64,000 bases of DNA, from positions 806,001 to 870,000 of the forward strand of contig NW_017265154.1 in assembly GCF_001638985.1 (NCBI RefSeq). Reading direction: 5' to 3'. This stretch comes from Phycomyces blakesleeanus NRRL 1555(-) (taxonomy: Eukaryota; Mucoromycota; Mucoromycetes; Mucorales; Phycomycetaceae). Below, piece by piece: positions 10,785 through 23,752 of the stretch. Below the pieces are notes generated by a model, which saw only the letters and a program-made list of their open reading frames with translations, was not told the origin of the DNA and made no database searches. Made by a program: the position numbers and the translations under genes. Within the stretch, counting starts at the first letter, position 1. Each line of letters begins with the position of its first letter.

Positions 10785-13276
10785 ATGGAAGCTTCCGACC
10801 CAACAGAGAACGATATCGCCTTTAATGCCTTTATCGGTGTACTCGTTTCCGTGTGTGGAAATGTAAGTCAAGATTCAAATGATGAATTACAAAACCAACT
10901 TTTTTTTTAATCAAAAAAAATATTATAGGCATTGATCTCTGTAGCCTTGAATGTACAGAAACTAGCAGTAAGTAAAAGGAAATGGCAATGCTCATCTGAT
11001 AAATCATCCTAATCTCTTTTATAGCATAACAAAATCCAAGAACAGCAAATGGCAAACTATTTTGCCAATATGGATGAGCCACCTCGTTGGATAGCTACTT
11101 CGCAAAGTGCGTATGCGGGAGGTGAATTCTTTCCTGACGACGGATATTCTTCTCCACGCACTTCCGAAGACGTCTCTCGAACAGAGGAAGAAGAGGCTGA
11201 ACACCGAAAATTGATCATTGCCATGGCTCAGGAACAGACCAAGAGTGGAGAATCAGACTACCTGAAATCTAAATTATGGTGGCTGGGTATCTCTTTAATG
11301 GTTCTTGGAGAAGTTGGAAACTTTGTTGGTAAGTCTTGTGTACAATTTAATGTTAATTTACCATTATATTCATAATAATCATAATAACAATCTAAATATA
11401 TATATATATATGTAATACACACATACAACAACAACAACAACAAAAGCATACGGATTTGCGCCTGCTTCCACAATTGCACCACTTGGAACTACTACACTAG
11501 TTGCCAATGTAATTTTGGCTCCCCTTATGCTGAAGGAGACCTTTAGAGCACGGGATTTCCTAGGCGTTATTTTGGCTGTTATGGGCGCTGCCATTGTTGT
11601 GTTTAGTTCGAATTCGGAAGAAACGGCGGTAAAGTACACGCTGGAAAAACGTGGATAGATTTTTTTTTATTTTTTTTTTGGAAAGCGTGGGATTGTATAT
11701 ATATATATAAGTATTAAATACATACTCTTATTAGTTTTTGCCAGACATGATAATGGAAGCCTTAACCCAGACACGCGCATTGGTCTATTTTAGTTTGACC
11801 GGGGCAGCAATAATAGCTCTTACAATCCTGTCTCCATTGTATGGTACTCGCAGTATCATGATTGACCTTGGGCTTGTAGCAATCTATGGTAAAAATATAC
11901 ATATATACTGACCTAATTAACATTCTATATCAATCAATCAGGGTATTATAATTAACCTCATGTTTATATATATATGTTTGCTTCAAAGGCGGTTACACTG
12001 TATTGTGTACAAAAAGTGTTTCGTCTCTTTTGAGTCTGAGTTTCTTGACAATGTTCACGTAAGTTGATCGGTGCCACTCGAGATTACACAGAATTAACAC
12101 AGAAAATATAATAATTACCTTTTGAATTTATTTATTTATTTAAAAAAATGCCAATATAGATATCCTGTTTCCTATATCCTCATCGTAACTCTTGTCGTAA
12201 CTGCAGTGTTACAAATCAAATATCTCAACAAAGCCCTTCAGCGCTTTGAATCAACTCAAGTTATACCCACACAGTTTGTGCTTTTCACTATCTCTGCTAT
12301 TATCGGAAGTGCGGTTCTATACCATGATTTCGATGGAATGAGCATGGATCAGACATCTAGGCAAGGAATGATAGATAGTTCTTGTTCGTCATCTTAACAT
12401 TAACTCAATCTATTCAGATTCATGACAGGATGTGCAATTGAATTCTTAGGAGTGTATTTCATTACTTCCAAAAGAGACAAACGGCCGCCATCTGTTTCTC
12501 TTCAGAATGATGGTACTACAGGATTTAGCAATCCTGTGCCAAGCCAATCCACCGGAGTTGTATCTCAGACAATCCCAGAAGACAACACTGTGTCCATCTT
12601 GAGGGATCCTCCTCAGCATGACGGCTTCCCCAGACGCACAGCTGCACAACAGTCGAATCGTCTTTCTGGATTGCCGATCAACGCCGCCCGAGCCAGCGTC
12701 AGTTTCCGAACACCTATCATGCCAATGTCACCCGAGGATCGTCAGACATCTGCTGCAGCTGCTGCAGCTGCCGCCCGCGGTCACCGGCGCAGAAGCTCGA
12801 TGTTCCGTGGTATCTCGCTTACCTCTCAGCTCGTTGATCGCATGAACGAAGAAACAACCAGCAACGCTACAATCCAACTCCCCAGCTCCCCTACTCGCCA
12901 AAACTTTGGTTTCTCGGTGGGTCATAGGCGCGGCGACTCGACTCTGAGTACTATCTTGACAGGGTTAGGAAACATTGCACACGATGCTCTTCCGGGCCAT
13001 TACAATCACCACCAGCAGCATCAGCAGCACCAAAATGATTTTGATGCTGATGCCATTGAAATCGAAATCCCTACTGCTTCTTCCATCGCCTCTCCTCGAC
13101 TTAGCTCTGATGGACGTGAATTATTACCACTCTTTGGAACAAAGAGAGATGACGGGTTAGGGTTAGGGTTAGGAGTAGGAGTAGGAGTAGGAGTAGGAGG
13201 AGGATCAGGGTCCAAGAGAAATTCGGCACGACTTTTGGAAATTGAAGAAAGTGCCGAATATAGAGACCTAAGTTAA
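10785..13276 (+). CDS. NIPA-family magnesium transporter
   Basis: Multi-pass membrane protein of the NIPA (DUF803, drug/metabolite transporter-like) family, whose members carry Mg2+ across the plasma or endosomal membrane. Eight exons: 10785-10862, 10929-10967, 11025-11328, 11447-11628, 11735-11888, 11989-12058, 12160-12360 and 12418-13276, about 628 aa. Family signatures: a first helix running into ISVALNVQK, YGFAPASTIAPLGTTTLVANV, the IYGGYTVLCTKSVSSLL segment, and the last helix GVYFITSKRDKR. An acidic loop of about 70 residues between helices 1 and 2 is common in fungal members. The last 280 residues form a hydrophilic Ser/Gln-rich cytoplasmic tail, including an Ala repeat, a His/Gln repeat and a Leu-Gly/Val-Gly repeat. 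The intron at 12361-12417 has a GC donor (AG|GCAAGG), and no GT donor keeps the frame there. The transported ion is inferred from the family. Confidence 0.9.
13154..13173 (+). repeat. interstitial telomere-like repeat inside coding sequence
   Basis: Three consecutive GGGTTA units inside the last exon of the NIPA-like transporter gene. They encode alternating Leu-Gly and are followed by GGAGTA units encoding Gly-Val. It is the same hexamer that forms telomeres in most filamentous fungi. Its position in an open frame argues for slippage of a Gly-rich codon repeat rather than a telomere remnant. Confidence 0.85.
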
Positions 13277-13582
13277 ACAAACTCACCGCCAAAAAAAAAA
13301 GGAAACAGAAAAAAAAAGACGCACACACACACACCACTTCTCCCTCCTCTATTATTATTACTATTACTATTATTATTTTTATATTTCATTTGAATGACCT
13401 GGATGTCATTTTCCCTTACTGTCAGATACCTATTCTTCTCAACCTCTTTTCATACCAAAAAAAACACGCACACACAACCAAACATATATATATATAAGGC
13501 GTTCATATGTTCTTTTGTTTTTATATATAGCAGCACAAATTCTAGCAAGATTTGCTTTTTTTTCTTCTTTTTTTTTATTCTT
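13277..13582. other. shared 3' flank between convergent genes
   Basis: The transporter (+) and TRM82 (-) converge here. The interval is A-rich and T-rich, with a (CA)n run near 13320 and a (TTA)n run near 13350. It probably holds both polyadenylation regions. No gene was seen. Confidence 0.6.
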
Positions 13583-15461
13583 TTAGTTTTCTACTTTCCG
13601 TTTCTTGTTACCACCAGTAGACTTCTCCACCTCTTGTTGTTCTGGTACATCAAGGAATTTCCGGAGACCAAAGATGCTGTAGAGGTTGGGAATTTCGTCA
13701 ACTACAAAAACATTTTTTTAGTAAAACAGAAAGAAAAAATATACAGATTGGGCGTGTAAAAGCGTATTGTATTATTCTTACCCAAACCAGCTTCACAACC
13801 ATTGATTTGTGCCACCAAGGGGTTGGTGCTTTCTACACGTTCCAACTAAAGAAAGAAGAAAGGAGGAAGTTTAGAATATAGAAGCATAAATGATAATAAC
13901 AGCAACAGCAACAGTAACAAAGGAATTCCTTTTTATTTTACCTTGTTGTCTGCGTTGGTGTAAACAGCAATAAGATCCTCAGATTCGTTTACAGGAGCCA
14001 AAGAAACCCAAAGGCGACCTTCGAGATCATAAACAAGATCAAGTACAGGACCTGAGGTCTCAAGTGTGTACTGGTATTCGATGGACTTTTCAGGCTCGTT
14101 CCAGTTGAAAACAAGGATAGCAGCAGTTCTAAGCATTGTATTGGCATTAGTCCCCAAAGTTGTTCTTTTTTTTTAGTCTTTCTTATGGTATACTTACTTT
14201 GCAAAACAGACAACGATCTGGTGTGTCTTGGGACTGAATCCAATAGCACTGATCATGGGATCCTTTGAGTTCTCATCTGCAGCCTTTAAATTCTATTTAG
14301 TCCAACCCATCCTTTACTTTGAATTAATCAAGAAAACTTTATACGTACTTCGGGAGTAAAAGAAGCAATGTGGCTCTTGATATCCAAGCACTGGATCTGA
14401 GTTCCCTTGATAAAGTCCCAGGTACGGAGAGTGCTATCACCACCAGCAGAGACAAGAATATCTGAAGCCCAAGGAAGAATACGAACCAGAGTAACAACAC
14501 TAATTCATATTTATAGTTTAGTTTAGTTTAGCTTAAAATAAAATAAAGTCCAAACTTACTCGGTGTGGCCTAAACAGAAACTTTCAATGTTATAGCCATT
14601 AGGGAATCGACTGACGCGAATATGCTCATCACGGTCAGCAGTAATCACGTATTTTTCGTCGGGTGTCAAGATCTGTACGCCAAATAAAATAAAAAGTATA
14701 TATATGTTTAGGACCAATTGTAGGCTACATATACCTTTATTTCTAAATTTTCTTTTTGTAAGTACCATATCTGTCAACATTGAAACATGTCCGAGAATAG
14801 GTGTAGCCTTGTCCTCTTCCGATCCATCTTTAATAGAATGGCTAACAGAATAGAATAGGATATAATATATGTATTTGTTAGTGACAAATAAACGAATAGC
14901 AGAAGCATCTAACAGTAAAAATCAATTCCTTTCAACTCATGTTTATATCAATTGTCTCTCCAATTATTACCAAGTAACATCACCGTGTTTGTCAGCTACA
15001 ATAATCTGAGTGGCGTTCTTGTCAAACTGCATTGCATTGACACGCTTATTTGCGGTTCTATAATAGTATTCGTCCCAATTAATTTCAAAAAAAAGTTCAA
15101 TATATGCATATATATATATAAATATATATCTTACCTTGTGAGCTTCAAACTCCAATCACTGGTATCCCACACACTGATAGTCTTTTCTTCAGCACTTGTA
15201 GTTGCCATCAAGGTACCGTCAGCTGAAAAAGCAATGTTTCTAAACTTTTCTGTGTATTTCTGCTTGCGATCCTGACCGCTATAGGGCTTCACGAGTGCAC
15301 CAGTGCTGCAGGTGTTTAAAGCGTCAGCGATTTTTTTTATTTAGAAAAAACTCAAAACCTCACCTTGTGTCGACTACCAAGAATTCAGTGCCATTTCCAA
15401 GTGTAAGCTCAGGTTTAACTGGATTGTGGGCAATTGTTGTGAAGGGAATGCGATGAGCCAT
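13583..15461 (-). CDS. TRM82: tRNA (guanine-N7-)-methyltransferase non-catalytic subunit TRM82/WDR4
   Basis: WD40 subunit that stabilises the catalytic Trm8/METTL1 subunit, which methylates G46 of tRNAs to m7G. Ten exons: 15461-15364, 15305-15135, 15057-14971, 14841-14766, 14672-14560, 14499-14349, 14283-14198, 14128-13942, 13845-13782 and 13701-13583, about 383 aa. Beta-propeller repeats are visible. Trm82-type motifs include [20 protein letters not shown] followed by [23 protein letters not shown], then LGHTD leading into [15 protein letters not shown], and a C-terminal LRKF. The final residues are basic (NKKRKV), which could be a nuclear localisation signal. All nine introns are GT-AG, and every junction closes in phase. 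The length is in the range of fungal Trm82 proteins. Confidence 0.94.
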
Positions 15462-16308
15462 GATGTATTGTCCAATGGATAATAATTTAAAAAAAAAAGT
15501 ATACTCTTTTTTTTTCTTAGTTTCTCATAGCTCTTTTTTTTCGGAAGCCCTATTTGGAAAAAAATGCAAAGCAACTGTGACTATCAAAATAAGCAAGGAC
15601 TAGAATCAATGCTGCAATCTGTGTGTATAGGACAAAATTATAAGACTTTATTTTTCATATTGTTCTTTATATGGTCAATTCAAGTTGATAATATTAAATG
15701 CAGAAAAAAAGAAAAGTACAAATGTGAAAACTTATTGTAGGTTAAACTAATAGGCTAAATTTCTTCTTTTGTAAATATACGCCCTGAAACGTCCAAATAT
15801 GTTTGGAAGTTTAAACTGTATAAAAACATAATAAAAAACAATAATAATGGCAGATGATATGATATGCGTCTGTGTGCCAGTGTGTAACATTACTTACTTT
15901 CTCATGTCCGGATCGGACAAAGTCTGACGTAACAGTCCGATAGCTACTAAGGATCTGAGTAAGGCGGGTGAAGGGTGGGTGGGTGGAGGGAGGGAGGGGA
16001 AAGGGTGATAGGGACAATAGCCAGGTGGACCCGATGCACGCCCTCTTTCATCACCGCGTTGTAAGTAGACAAACCTATCATGAACGAATACACAATACAA
16101 CACCACCAAACCGCACCATAAATAACGGATGGATGACGACCGATTTTGGATGATTCTACCTAAAAACGATATTTTCCTTTGACGACAACCAGCACATAAC
16201 ATATATATATATACATATATATGTATACATACACACATACAACCAAATCCCCGTTACATTGTATCTACATTATGGATACTCATCGTTTTCGTTCTTCATA
16301 GTCACACC
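15462..16308. other. divergent promoter region between TRM82 and eS10
   Basis: About 850 bases separate two divergently transcribed genes. Close to TRM82 it is polyA/T-rich. Near 15960-16010 is a purine-rich GGGTGGGTGG/GGAGGGAGG tract, and near 16200 an AT/AC-rich stretch. Open frames here have no domain character. Control elements for a ribosomal protein gene are expected, but no specific site can be assigned by eye. Confidence 0.5.
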
Positions 16309-17046
16309 ATGCTTATCTCTAAGCAGAACAGAAAAGTCATCTACGAGGCTCTCTTCAAGGGTACATATTCTAAATATTTAAATATGCACATACATACACA
16401 CATTACACCTACACACCCACATATCTGCACATACCTACCCACCTACCCACCTACCTTTGTACATAGATACATAGATGCATACATATATTATTACCATAAT
16501 AGGTCGATAAGATGGTAATTCTCACATAACTATGTCTATTAGACGGTGCTTTGGTTGCCGCCAAGGACTTCAACGCCCCCAAGCACTCTGAGCTTGAGGT
16601 TCCCAACCTTGAGGTCATCAAGGCCATGCAGTCCTTGACCTCCAAGGGTCTCGTCAAGACCCAGTTCTCGTGGCAGTTCTACTACTATACTCTCACTGAC
16701 GAGGGTATCAACTACCTCCGCGAGTACCTCCACTTGCCCCAGGAGATCGTCCCCGCCACCATGAAGAAGGCTGCCCGTCCCGCTGCTCCTCGTCGTGCCT
16801 TTGGCGAAGGTCGTGAGGGTGCCCGTGGCCCCCGTGGTGACCGTGATGACTACAGACGCAAGGAGGGTGCCTCTGGTGACTTCAAGCCCGAGTTCCGTGG
16901 TGGCATGGGTAAGTTTCTTTAACTGTTTTTTTTTCTATAAAAATATTTTGACAAGGAAAACTAATCTATATATACATATATATATTTATATCTTTTTTTT
17001 TATAAACAAAAAAAATAATTATATAGGCCGTGGTCGTCGCGAGTAA
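16309..17046 (+). CDS. RPS10: 40S ribosomal protein eS10
   Basis: Component of the head of the small ribosomal subunit. Three exons: 16309-16360, 16543-16908 and 17027-17046, about 145 aa. The protein starts with [17 protein letters not shown], as in all eS10 proteins. It continues with [34 protein letters not shown] and [16 protein letters not shown], and ends with an Arg/Gly-rich tail closing in GRGRRE. The gene's codons are far more GC-rich at third positions than its neighbours, as expected for a highly expressed ribosomal gene. The first intron is long for this window (182 nt). The last exon codes only the final Gly-Arg residues. Retaining the last intron would replace them with a short KFL ending. 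Confidence 0.97.
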
Positions 17047-18505
17047 ATATTTTGAAACACTTTCTCTTTTATATACTTGTTAAAAATATAGCCATGTTTT
17101 GATCATGCTAAAAACACACACACAAACAGATGTGCAATACACTTACGCCCACACACAAAGAGAAATTTAGATTAAATTAAGAGAGAGAAAGATAAATTTA
17201 CGTTACGCATATTTACACATAAAGTACACAAAGAAAAAGAGATAGAAAGATGGTGAGGGGGGGGGGGATTAAGGCAAAGGTTAAAGGATAGATATATTAA
17301 TTAGTAAATGACTGATAATGGGCAATTGGGCAATTGATTTATATTTATCATTGAAATGTGCGTCAGGCTGAGTGAAAGGAAGATTTAGGGCTTAGTTTGT
17401 TTGTATTGATGGTTTCAAAGAAGGGTGTTTAAAGAGAAATGAAAGAGGGGAAAGAGGGAGTCAAATGAAGCTTATAATCATATAATTTTTTTATGGTTTT
17501 AAGAAAAAAGAAAAGAGTTGAATGAATATTATGAATGTAAATCCGCCTAAACTAAATAAATGGGACAAATGCAGTATAAAACTTTGATTTTCGTTTTTTA
17601 TATATATTTATATTCTTCTTATGGTGATGGGTAAACTTGTGCTAGTCTTTCTTGGTCCGTGCAACACTAGATTGATCTCTTGTCCTTTACTTCACCTGCA
17701 GCCTATTTTACCACTTTCCCATTCCAGACTATCTAGTTCTGTTGTGATCTGATCTGATAGTTGTAAATTACTTTTTTTCTCTTTCGTTACATACTTCTTT
17801 ATCTGAATTGATTGCTATATTCGAACGCTCTCTTCTAATGCACTTCTTAGGCAAAATTATTATCCATCTCTATAATCTCATATGAGTCAAATTTCGCAAC
17901 AACTTTTGGCGGAATACACCCCTTTTTTTTCTTAGTGTGACAGCGATAATCTGGTTAAAGTGCTTACAAATGTTTGGTCTCTTTGGTTTAAATTGCAAGG
18001 CAATTGGAGCGGTTTCTTGTGTTGCTGACACGTGGTTTGAATAATGTAAACCCCTATCCGATCAAAGACAATCCACCCTATGGTTGGCTTGTTTAACATG
18101 AGCCCATTTAAAACCGATTAAAAGGACGCTATTGCAACAATACAGACAATGAACTTTTTACACAGCAAGCAAAAAGATATATAACTTAAAGAATTTGAGT
18201 CTAATAAGGAGGCATTCTAAAAATCATTGGGATTGTATGACTTGGAATCTGCACACACACACACAAAAGAAAGAAGCAGAAATTAAGATGATAAATAATA
18301 GTAATTTTTAAAAATAAATATATAATCTTGTAAGCCTTAAATCTAGTATTTTATCCCACGCAAACTCCTCGCGTTGGCTAACAAAAAGACCAGGGTTCGT
18401 TGGACAAAGCACCAAGACACTGACGGGGAATTTAAAGTTGGTTGTGATAGGTGTGCCAAAAGGTAGCTAACCCAGGTTATTTTTGCAGTGCAAAAATTTG
18501 GGGTG
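17047..18505. other. intergenic, eS10 3' flank to ALAS promoter
   Basis: About 1.5 kb without a gene. The first 400 bases are A-rich with short AC runs and a G8-9 run near 17259. The middle is AT-rich. No exon chain, tRNA or transposable element was supported. Confidence 0.55.
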
Positions 18506-18513
18506 TATAAATA
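18506..18513 (+). promoter_or_regulatory. TATA box of the ALAS gene
   Basis: A TATAAATA motif lies about 75-80 bases before the ALAS start codon. A pyrimidine-rich stretch (CTTCACCCCTTCCTCTTC) lies between them, typical of a fungal transcription start region. Assignment is by position and motif only. Confidence 0.55.
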
Positions 18514-18586
18514 TGCCTAAATATTTTCCTCCCCGCTACTATTCACTCTTCACCCCTTCCTCTTCTACACCACTTCATATTTAGTC

Positions 18587-20292
18587 ATGGAATCCGTTCT
18601 CATGCACGCCAAGAAGGCTTGTCCCTTCCTCCACGCCAGCTCTGCTTCTACTCTCCGTGGTCTCTCCAAGTCAGGAATGCCTTCATCCCGCTCAATGCTC
18701 ATGACTAGAGCACAGGAATGTCCTGTTATGGGAAAGGCAATCCAGACGCGCTCTTTCTCTGCCACAGCCAAGCCTGCACAGGCTGCTGTAGTTCCCGCCA
18801 AGAAGGCCTTTGACTACGAGGCTTTCTACAGCGAGGAATTAGAAAAGAAACACAAGGACAAGAGCTACCGTTACTTCAACAACATTAACCGCCTGGCTCA
18901 GAAGTTTCCTCTTGCCCATACTGCCAGTGTTGAAGATGAAGTAAACGTTTGGTGTTCTAATGACTATCTTGGAATGGGAAGAAGTCCAGTTCTTAAGGAT
19001 GCCATGAAGTAAGTTACAAGTCACAATATTTACTTTACCAGTTTCAACTCACCCAATGGAAAAAAAATTTCTAACAATTTATTTAATTATTATTTTTTAT
19101 TATTTTTTTCCCCAGACGTACACTCGATCGCTATGGTGCTGGTGCTGGTGGTACCCGTAACATTGCTGGTAACGCAGATCTTCACCTTCGCCTGGAATCC
19201 GAGCTTGCAGATTTGCACCACAAGGAAGGTGCTCTCGTCTTTTCTTCTTGCTATGTAGCCAACGATGATACTTTGTCCGTATTGGGAAGCCGTCTTCCAG
19301 GCTGTATTATCTTCTCCGATGCACTTAACCATGCTTCCATGATCCAGGGTATGCGACATTCGGGCGCCCAGAAAAAAATCTTCCGTCACAATGACATGGC
19401 CCACCTTGAACAACTCCTGCAAGCCGCAGATCCCTCAGTACCCAAAATTGTTGCATTTGAATCTGTATATTCCATGTGTGGTTCTGTAGCCCCTATCCGC
19501 GAAATGGTTGCCTTGGCCAAAAAATACGGAGCAATTACTTTCCTTGATGAAGTTCACGCCGTCGGCATGTACGGACCGCGCGGTGCCGGTGTAGCTGAAC
19601 ATCTCGACTATGACCTCAACTCCCGTCATCCAACTATGGGTAATGGAAGCATCATGGACGAAATTGATATTATCACTGGTACCCTCGGAAAGGCCTTTGG
19701 TGTTGTCGGCGGTTACATTGCCGGTTCTGCCGGTTTTGTTGATCTGGTGCGCTCTTATGGCCCCGGATTCATCTTTACCACTTCCCTCCCTCCCGTTGTT
19801 GTGTCGGGAGCACTCGAGTCAGTCAAATACCTCAAGAGCTCTCAGCTCGAACGCCAGAGACAACAATTGAACACTCGCACAGTGAAGAGTCGCCTGGCTG
19901 ATCTTGGCATTCCTGTAGTACCCAACCCTTCCCACATTGTACCAGTCCTGGTTGGTGATGCTGCCGCTGCCAAGATGGCCTCTGATGAGTTGTTATCCGA
20001 CCATCGCATTTACGTCCAGAGCATTAACTACCCCACCGTTCCTGTCGGACACGAACGTCTCAGAATCACTCCTACTCCTGGTCACACTCCCGAGATGGTC
20101 GATAGCTTTGTTGATGCTATCGAACAGCTCTGGAAGCGACACGACTTTAAGCGTGTTGATGACTGGACTGCCCAAGGAGGCTGTGCCGGTGTTGGTGTTC
20201 CCGACGCTCCCCTCGTTACTCCTGTTTGGTCTGATGCCCAACTCTTCCCCAACAAGGAAGCCGAAGCCCTTCAGAGCGTTTTGAATGAATAA
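18587..20292 (+). CDS. HEM1: 5-aminolevulinate synthase, mitochondrial
   Basis: Pyridoxal-phosphate enzyme that condenses glycine with succinyl-CoA to 5-aminolevulinate, the first step of heme synthesis, in the mitochondrial matrix. Two exons: 18587-19008 and 19116-20292, about 532 aa. The catalytic core is textbook: [38 protein letters not shown], and the PLP lysine in [14 protein letters not shown] (about K333). The first 80 residues are Ser/Arg-rich and serve as a mitochondrial presequence. They contain two heme-regulatory Cys-Pro motifs, ACPFLH at residues 11-16 and ECPV at 44-47, which in animal ALAS block import when heme binds. Codon use is GC-rich like eS10, so expression is probably high. 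The start is the only ATG giving the full presequence. Confidence 0.97.
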
Positions 20293-20471
20293 TAATAAAA
20301 AATCATAGCCTTTGTGCTGATTTTTTTTTCTTAATAAAAAATAAAACTCAGTCAAATTCATGACTGCCCTATTGCCTTCTTCATTACATGTTAAGACCCA
20401 TTTTATTTTTCTCCACAGAAAAAAATGATTTTTTAAGCTTGAGCCTTGAGTAGATTTACCCCATTATATTA

Positions 20472-23400
20472 ATGTCTAGATTACGTGACGACGATAACGA
20501 CAGACGCAACCCAGAGAGTTTCGTTGTATTTGGAACACCATTCCCTGACCAGACAGAACGAGACAAACGGGCTGGTGTAAGTGACGCTGGTCAGTTTGTT
20601 CCTGTCTGGAAACAGGAAGCGAGAGACGAGAATGGCCGACGACGATTCCATGGTGCATTTACTGGTGGATTTTCAGCAGGCTACTATAATACTGTTGGCT
20701 CCAAAGAAGGTACACCAACCACCGAATTCCTAGCCTCCATGTTGATCGTATCCAAAATTATCACCACTCTACAGGATGGCAACCTTCCAATTTCGTCTCT
20801 TCTCGCTCATCGCGTAATGAAAACAAGGAAATGAGACCAGAAGACTACATGGACGATGAAGATCTCCAAGTAAGCAACTCATTTGCACAGTCTACATGTA
20901 GAATGTTTCTTAATGCTACGAGAAGTCGCTTGCAGGAGCCAAGAAGCTTGTCGCCACAGAAGAATTCGATATTATTGGCGGTACTGAGCGTGAGCTAGCA
21001 GCTCGCAGAAAACTTCAGGAGGAGGATGCTGAACGTGGAGGCAGTCTTGGATTCTTAAGCTCTAGTATCATCAATATGATTGGTCCTCCAAAGGATTCAG
21101 TTGGTATTCGTCTGCTGCGTAAATTGGGATGGAAGCCTGGACAGGGTATTGGACCACGCATGAGTCACCACCAAAGACGATTCAAAAAAACCAAAGACGA
21201 GAGCGAGGACGAGGAAGATGACGATGATGAAGAAGGACCCCATATGTCAGATATCACATATGCGCCAAAGGATACACCGATTGTCGATTTTCATTCAAAG
21301 ACCAATGGACGAGGTTTAGGTTATGATCTCGAAAAATTAGTACCACAAGTAGCCGAAATGCGCCGGCTGCGTGAATTGGGTAAACATGATCTAGAGGGAA
21401 AATCAGAACGATCTGCGTTTGGTGTTCAAGGAACCTCTACAAAAAGAGCAGGATTTGGTCTAGGATCATTTGAAGATGATGAAGATGATGAAGACGTATA
21501 TGGCGATGGTAGTGGACGAGACATTCATCATTCACTCTATGACGATGAAGCAGAGGCAAACGATGACCTAACTCCATGGTCTAGTGCCAATTTAAAGCGA
21601 AAAAAGGATACACTTAACAACTCATCCAAATTACGGTCTTCTGATGGAAGGCTTCCTTTAAAAGGATTTATATATTCTCCAGAGTCCCAAGAATTAGGAA
21701 AATGGTACAAATAATATTTTTCTTGCATGTAAATTGATCTGTTAATATTAACACTACATATACAAAAAAAAAGGTACCAACCTCCCAAAGTGCCTACCGA
21801 CTTTGATTGTCAACATAGATTCCCATTGGACAACCAAATCGATATTGCTCGTCCTCAGCATGGCTTATCATCCGACCAGCGTGGGCACATCCTTGGCGAA
21901 AAGCCTGTCCACATACGTTCTGTATTCGACTATATTCCTGAAAAATCTAAAAACCAGCTTGACAGCGCTATTCGGTTTATCACTGAAGCTAGTAAACCTG
22001 TAGACAGATCCAAGTTATCTGGATTTACTGTGATCCCCAAAGATGTTGCTGCGTTGGCACTCAAAGGTTACATGCCTTTTAGTGAAAATATCAAAAAACG
22101 GGCTCGATACCGGGAATATCTTGAAGACATGATGGGAAAAAAAAGTTCTGATGGTCAGCCCAAGACTGAGCTGCCCATACCTGAAGGATTAAACTATGAA
22201 GATGCCATGAAAGAAATGGAAGAGTTTTCCAAATCAGCTCGTATGTATGGGCGTGTTAACAACATGATCAATAGCCGGTTCACAAGTGCAAGTGGAAGTC
22301 ATATCGAACAGAACGCATTTGAAGGAGGTCTTCAAACTGAAGCCGAGTGGCGTCAAGACAACCAAGATAAACAAAAAGAAGTTGTTGAAGAACCTGTAAA
22401 AAAGGTACATGGAGCCAAGACGTGTTTCTTACTTGGAACTCACCCGACGCACACACACACACACCCATTTGGATCCCATCTTTTTTTTTTAGTTGTCACA
22501 AGAAGCAGAAGCAGCTTCCATGAAAATGTTTGGTCAACTCACTCGTTCTGTTCAGCCATTTTATCCTACAAAGCTTGTATGCAAGCGTTTTAATGTCAGG
22601 AACCCACATCCAGATCATGTAGAAACCAACGTATCAGCTACTGGACATAGTCGTACACAAGCAGGCTCTCATCAAGCTTTAAGTGAAGACAGTATGGATA
22701 GTATGTTGCGCAAAAGAGAGTTTCATCCCGTTTCGGCCCCAAAAACTATTCAAGACGATCCTGCTTTGGCAGCCGTGATCCCCAAGCCCTCTGAGAGATC
22801 TACCGACCCAAATGCACCCACTGCACCCTCTCTTGTTGAGACTGTCCAGATACCTGAGCAAGCGACCCAAGCTGAGTCAGTGTTAGATTATGAACGACCT
22901 TCGATGGATATCTTTAAAGCAATCTTTGAAAATTGGGATGATGAAGATGAAGAGGAGGAAGAAGAAGAAAATAAAGAAGAAAACAAGCGAGCTTCAGATC
23001 ATAAACAGCCTATGCATGTAGGTAAATCTACACCCACTGAAAGACAAAACTTGCAAAAGTACGGTGGACATGAAAATCAAGATGAAGACGACGATGAAGA
23101 TATGATTGGACCTATGCCTCCACCATCTGAGACCTTTACTGAGAAACAAATCTCAGAACCTTTCAGACCCATATTCAATCGATCTAGTACTCGCAATCCC
23201 GAAAGTGGACTATCACAATCGCAGAATCAATACCAGCAACAAGAACAAAATGAACAAAAACAGAAACAACAACAGCCTGTAATTATGTCTGAAGAGATTA
23301 TTGTACAGCCTTTCAAGTCGCGAGCTCTCCAAGAACGTAGCAAGCGTCGACATATCTCTGTCTCAGATGACGATGATGGAAACGCTAGCGATGATAGGAG

Positions 23401-23752
23401 TAAACGGGATAAACGAGACAAAAAGAGCAAGAAAAAACACAAGGACAGCCACAAACACAGTCGTAAACGTAGCAGAAGTCCAAGTATTGAAAGATCTTCT
23501 AGAAGAGACAAAAAGAAGTCGAAGAAGGAAAGCAGTCGACGCCATGATCATAAGCATAGTAGCAGTAAATTTCTACTCACCTTTGGTGATGAAGAAGAAG
23601 AGGCGGAATGGGTTGAGAAGGAGCCTGTTGTATCGAATCATAAGTTTGATAGCAGTAAACGATCAGATAGTAGTAGTAAAGCCTTTAGTCATGTGGATGA
23701 ACAAAGGGAGAAGCCTCAAAATCGAAGAATGCGTGCTGCTGATCTGTGGTAG
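20472..23752 (+). CDS. GPATCH1: G-patch domain protein, GPATCH1-like
   Basis: Nuclear spliceosome-associated protein. Homologues are found in catalytic-stage spliceosomes, where the G-patch activates a DEAH helicase. Five exons: 20472-20709, 20775-20869, 20926-21704, 21774-22404 and 22493-23752, about 1000 aa. The N terminus carries the family's [12 protein letters not shown] block (DUF1604), followed by [25 protein letters not shown]. The G-patch is at about residues 162-210 ([19 protein letters not shown]). The C-terminal third is acidic, then Lys/Arg/Ser-rich (KRSRSPS, KDKK-like runs), as in splicing factors. A central [18 protein letters not shown] motif also occurs in animal GPATCH1. The acceptor of exon 3 is AAG, weaker than usual, but the only one that keeps [12 protein letters not shown] in frame. 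Confidence 0.92.
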
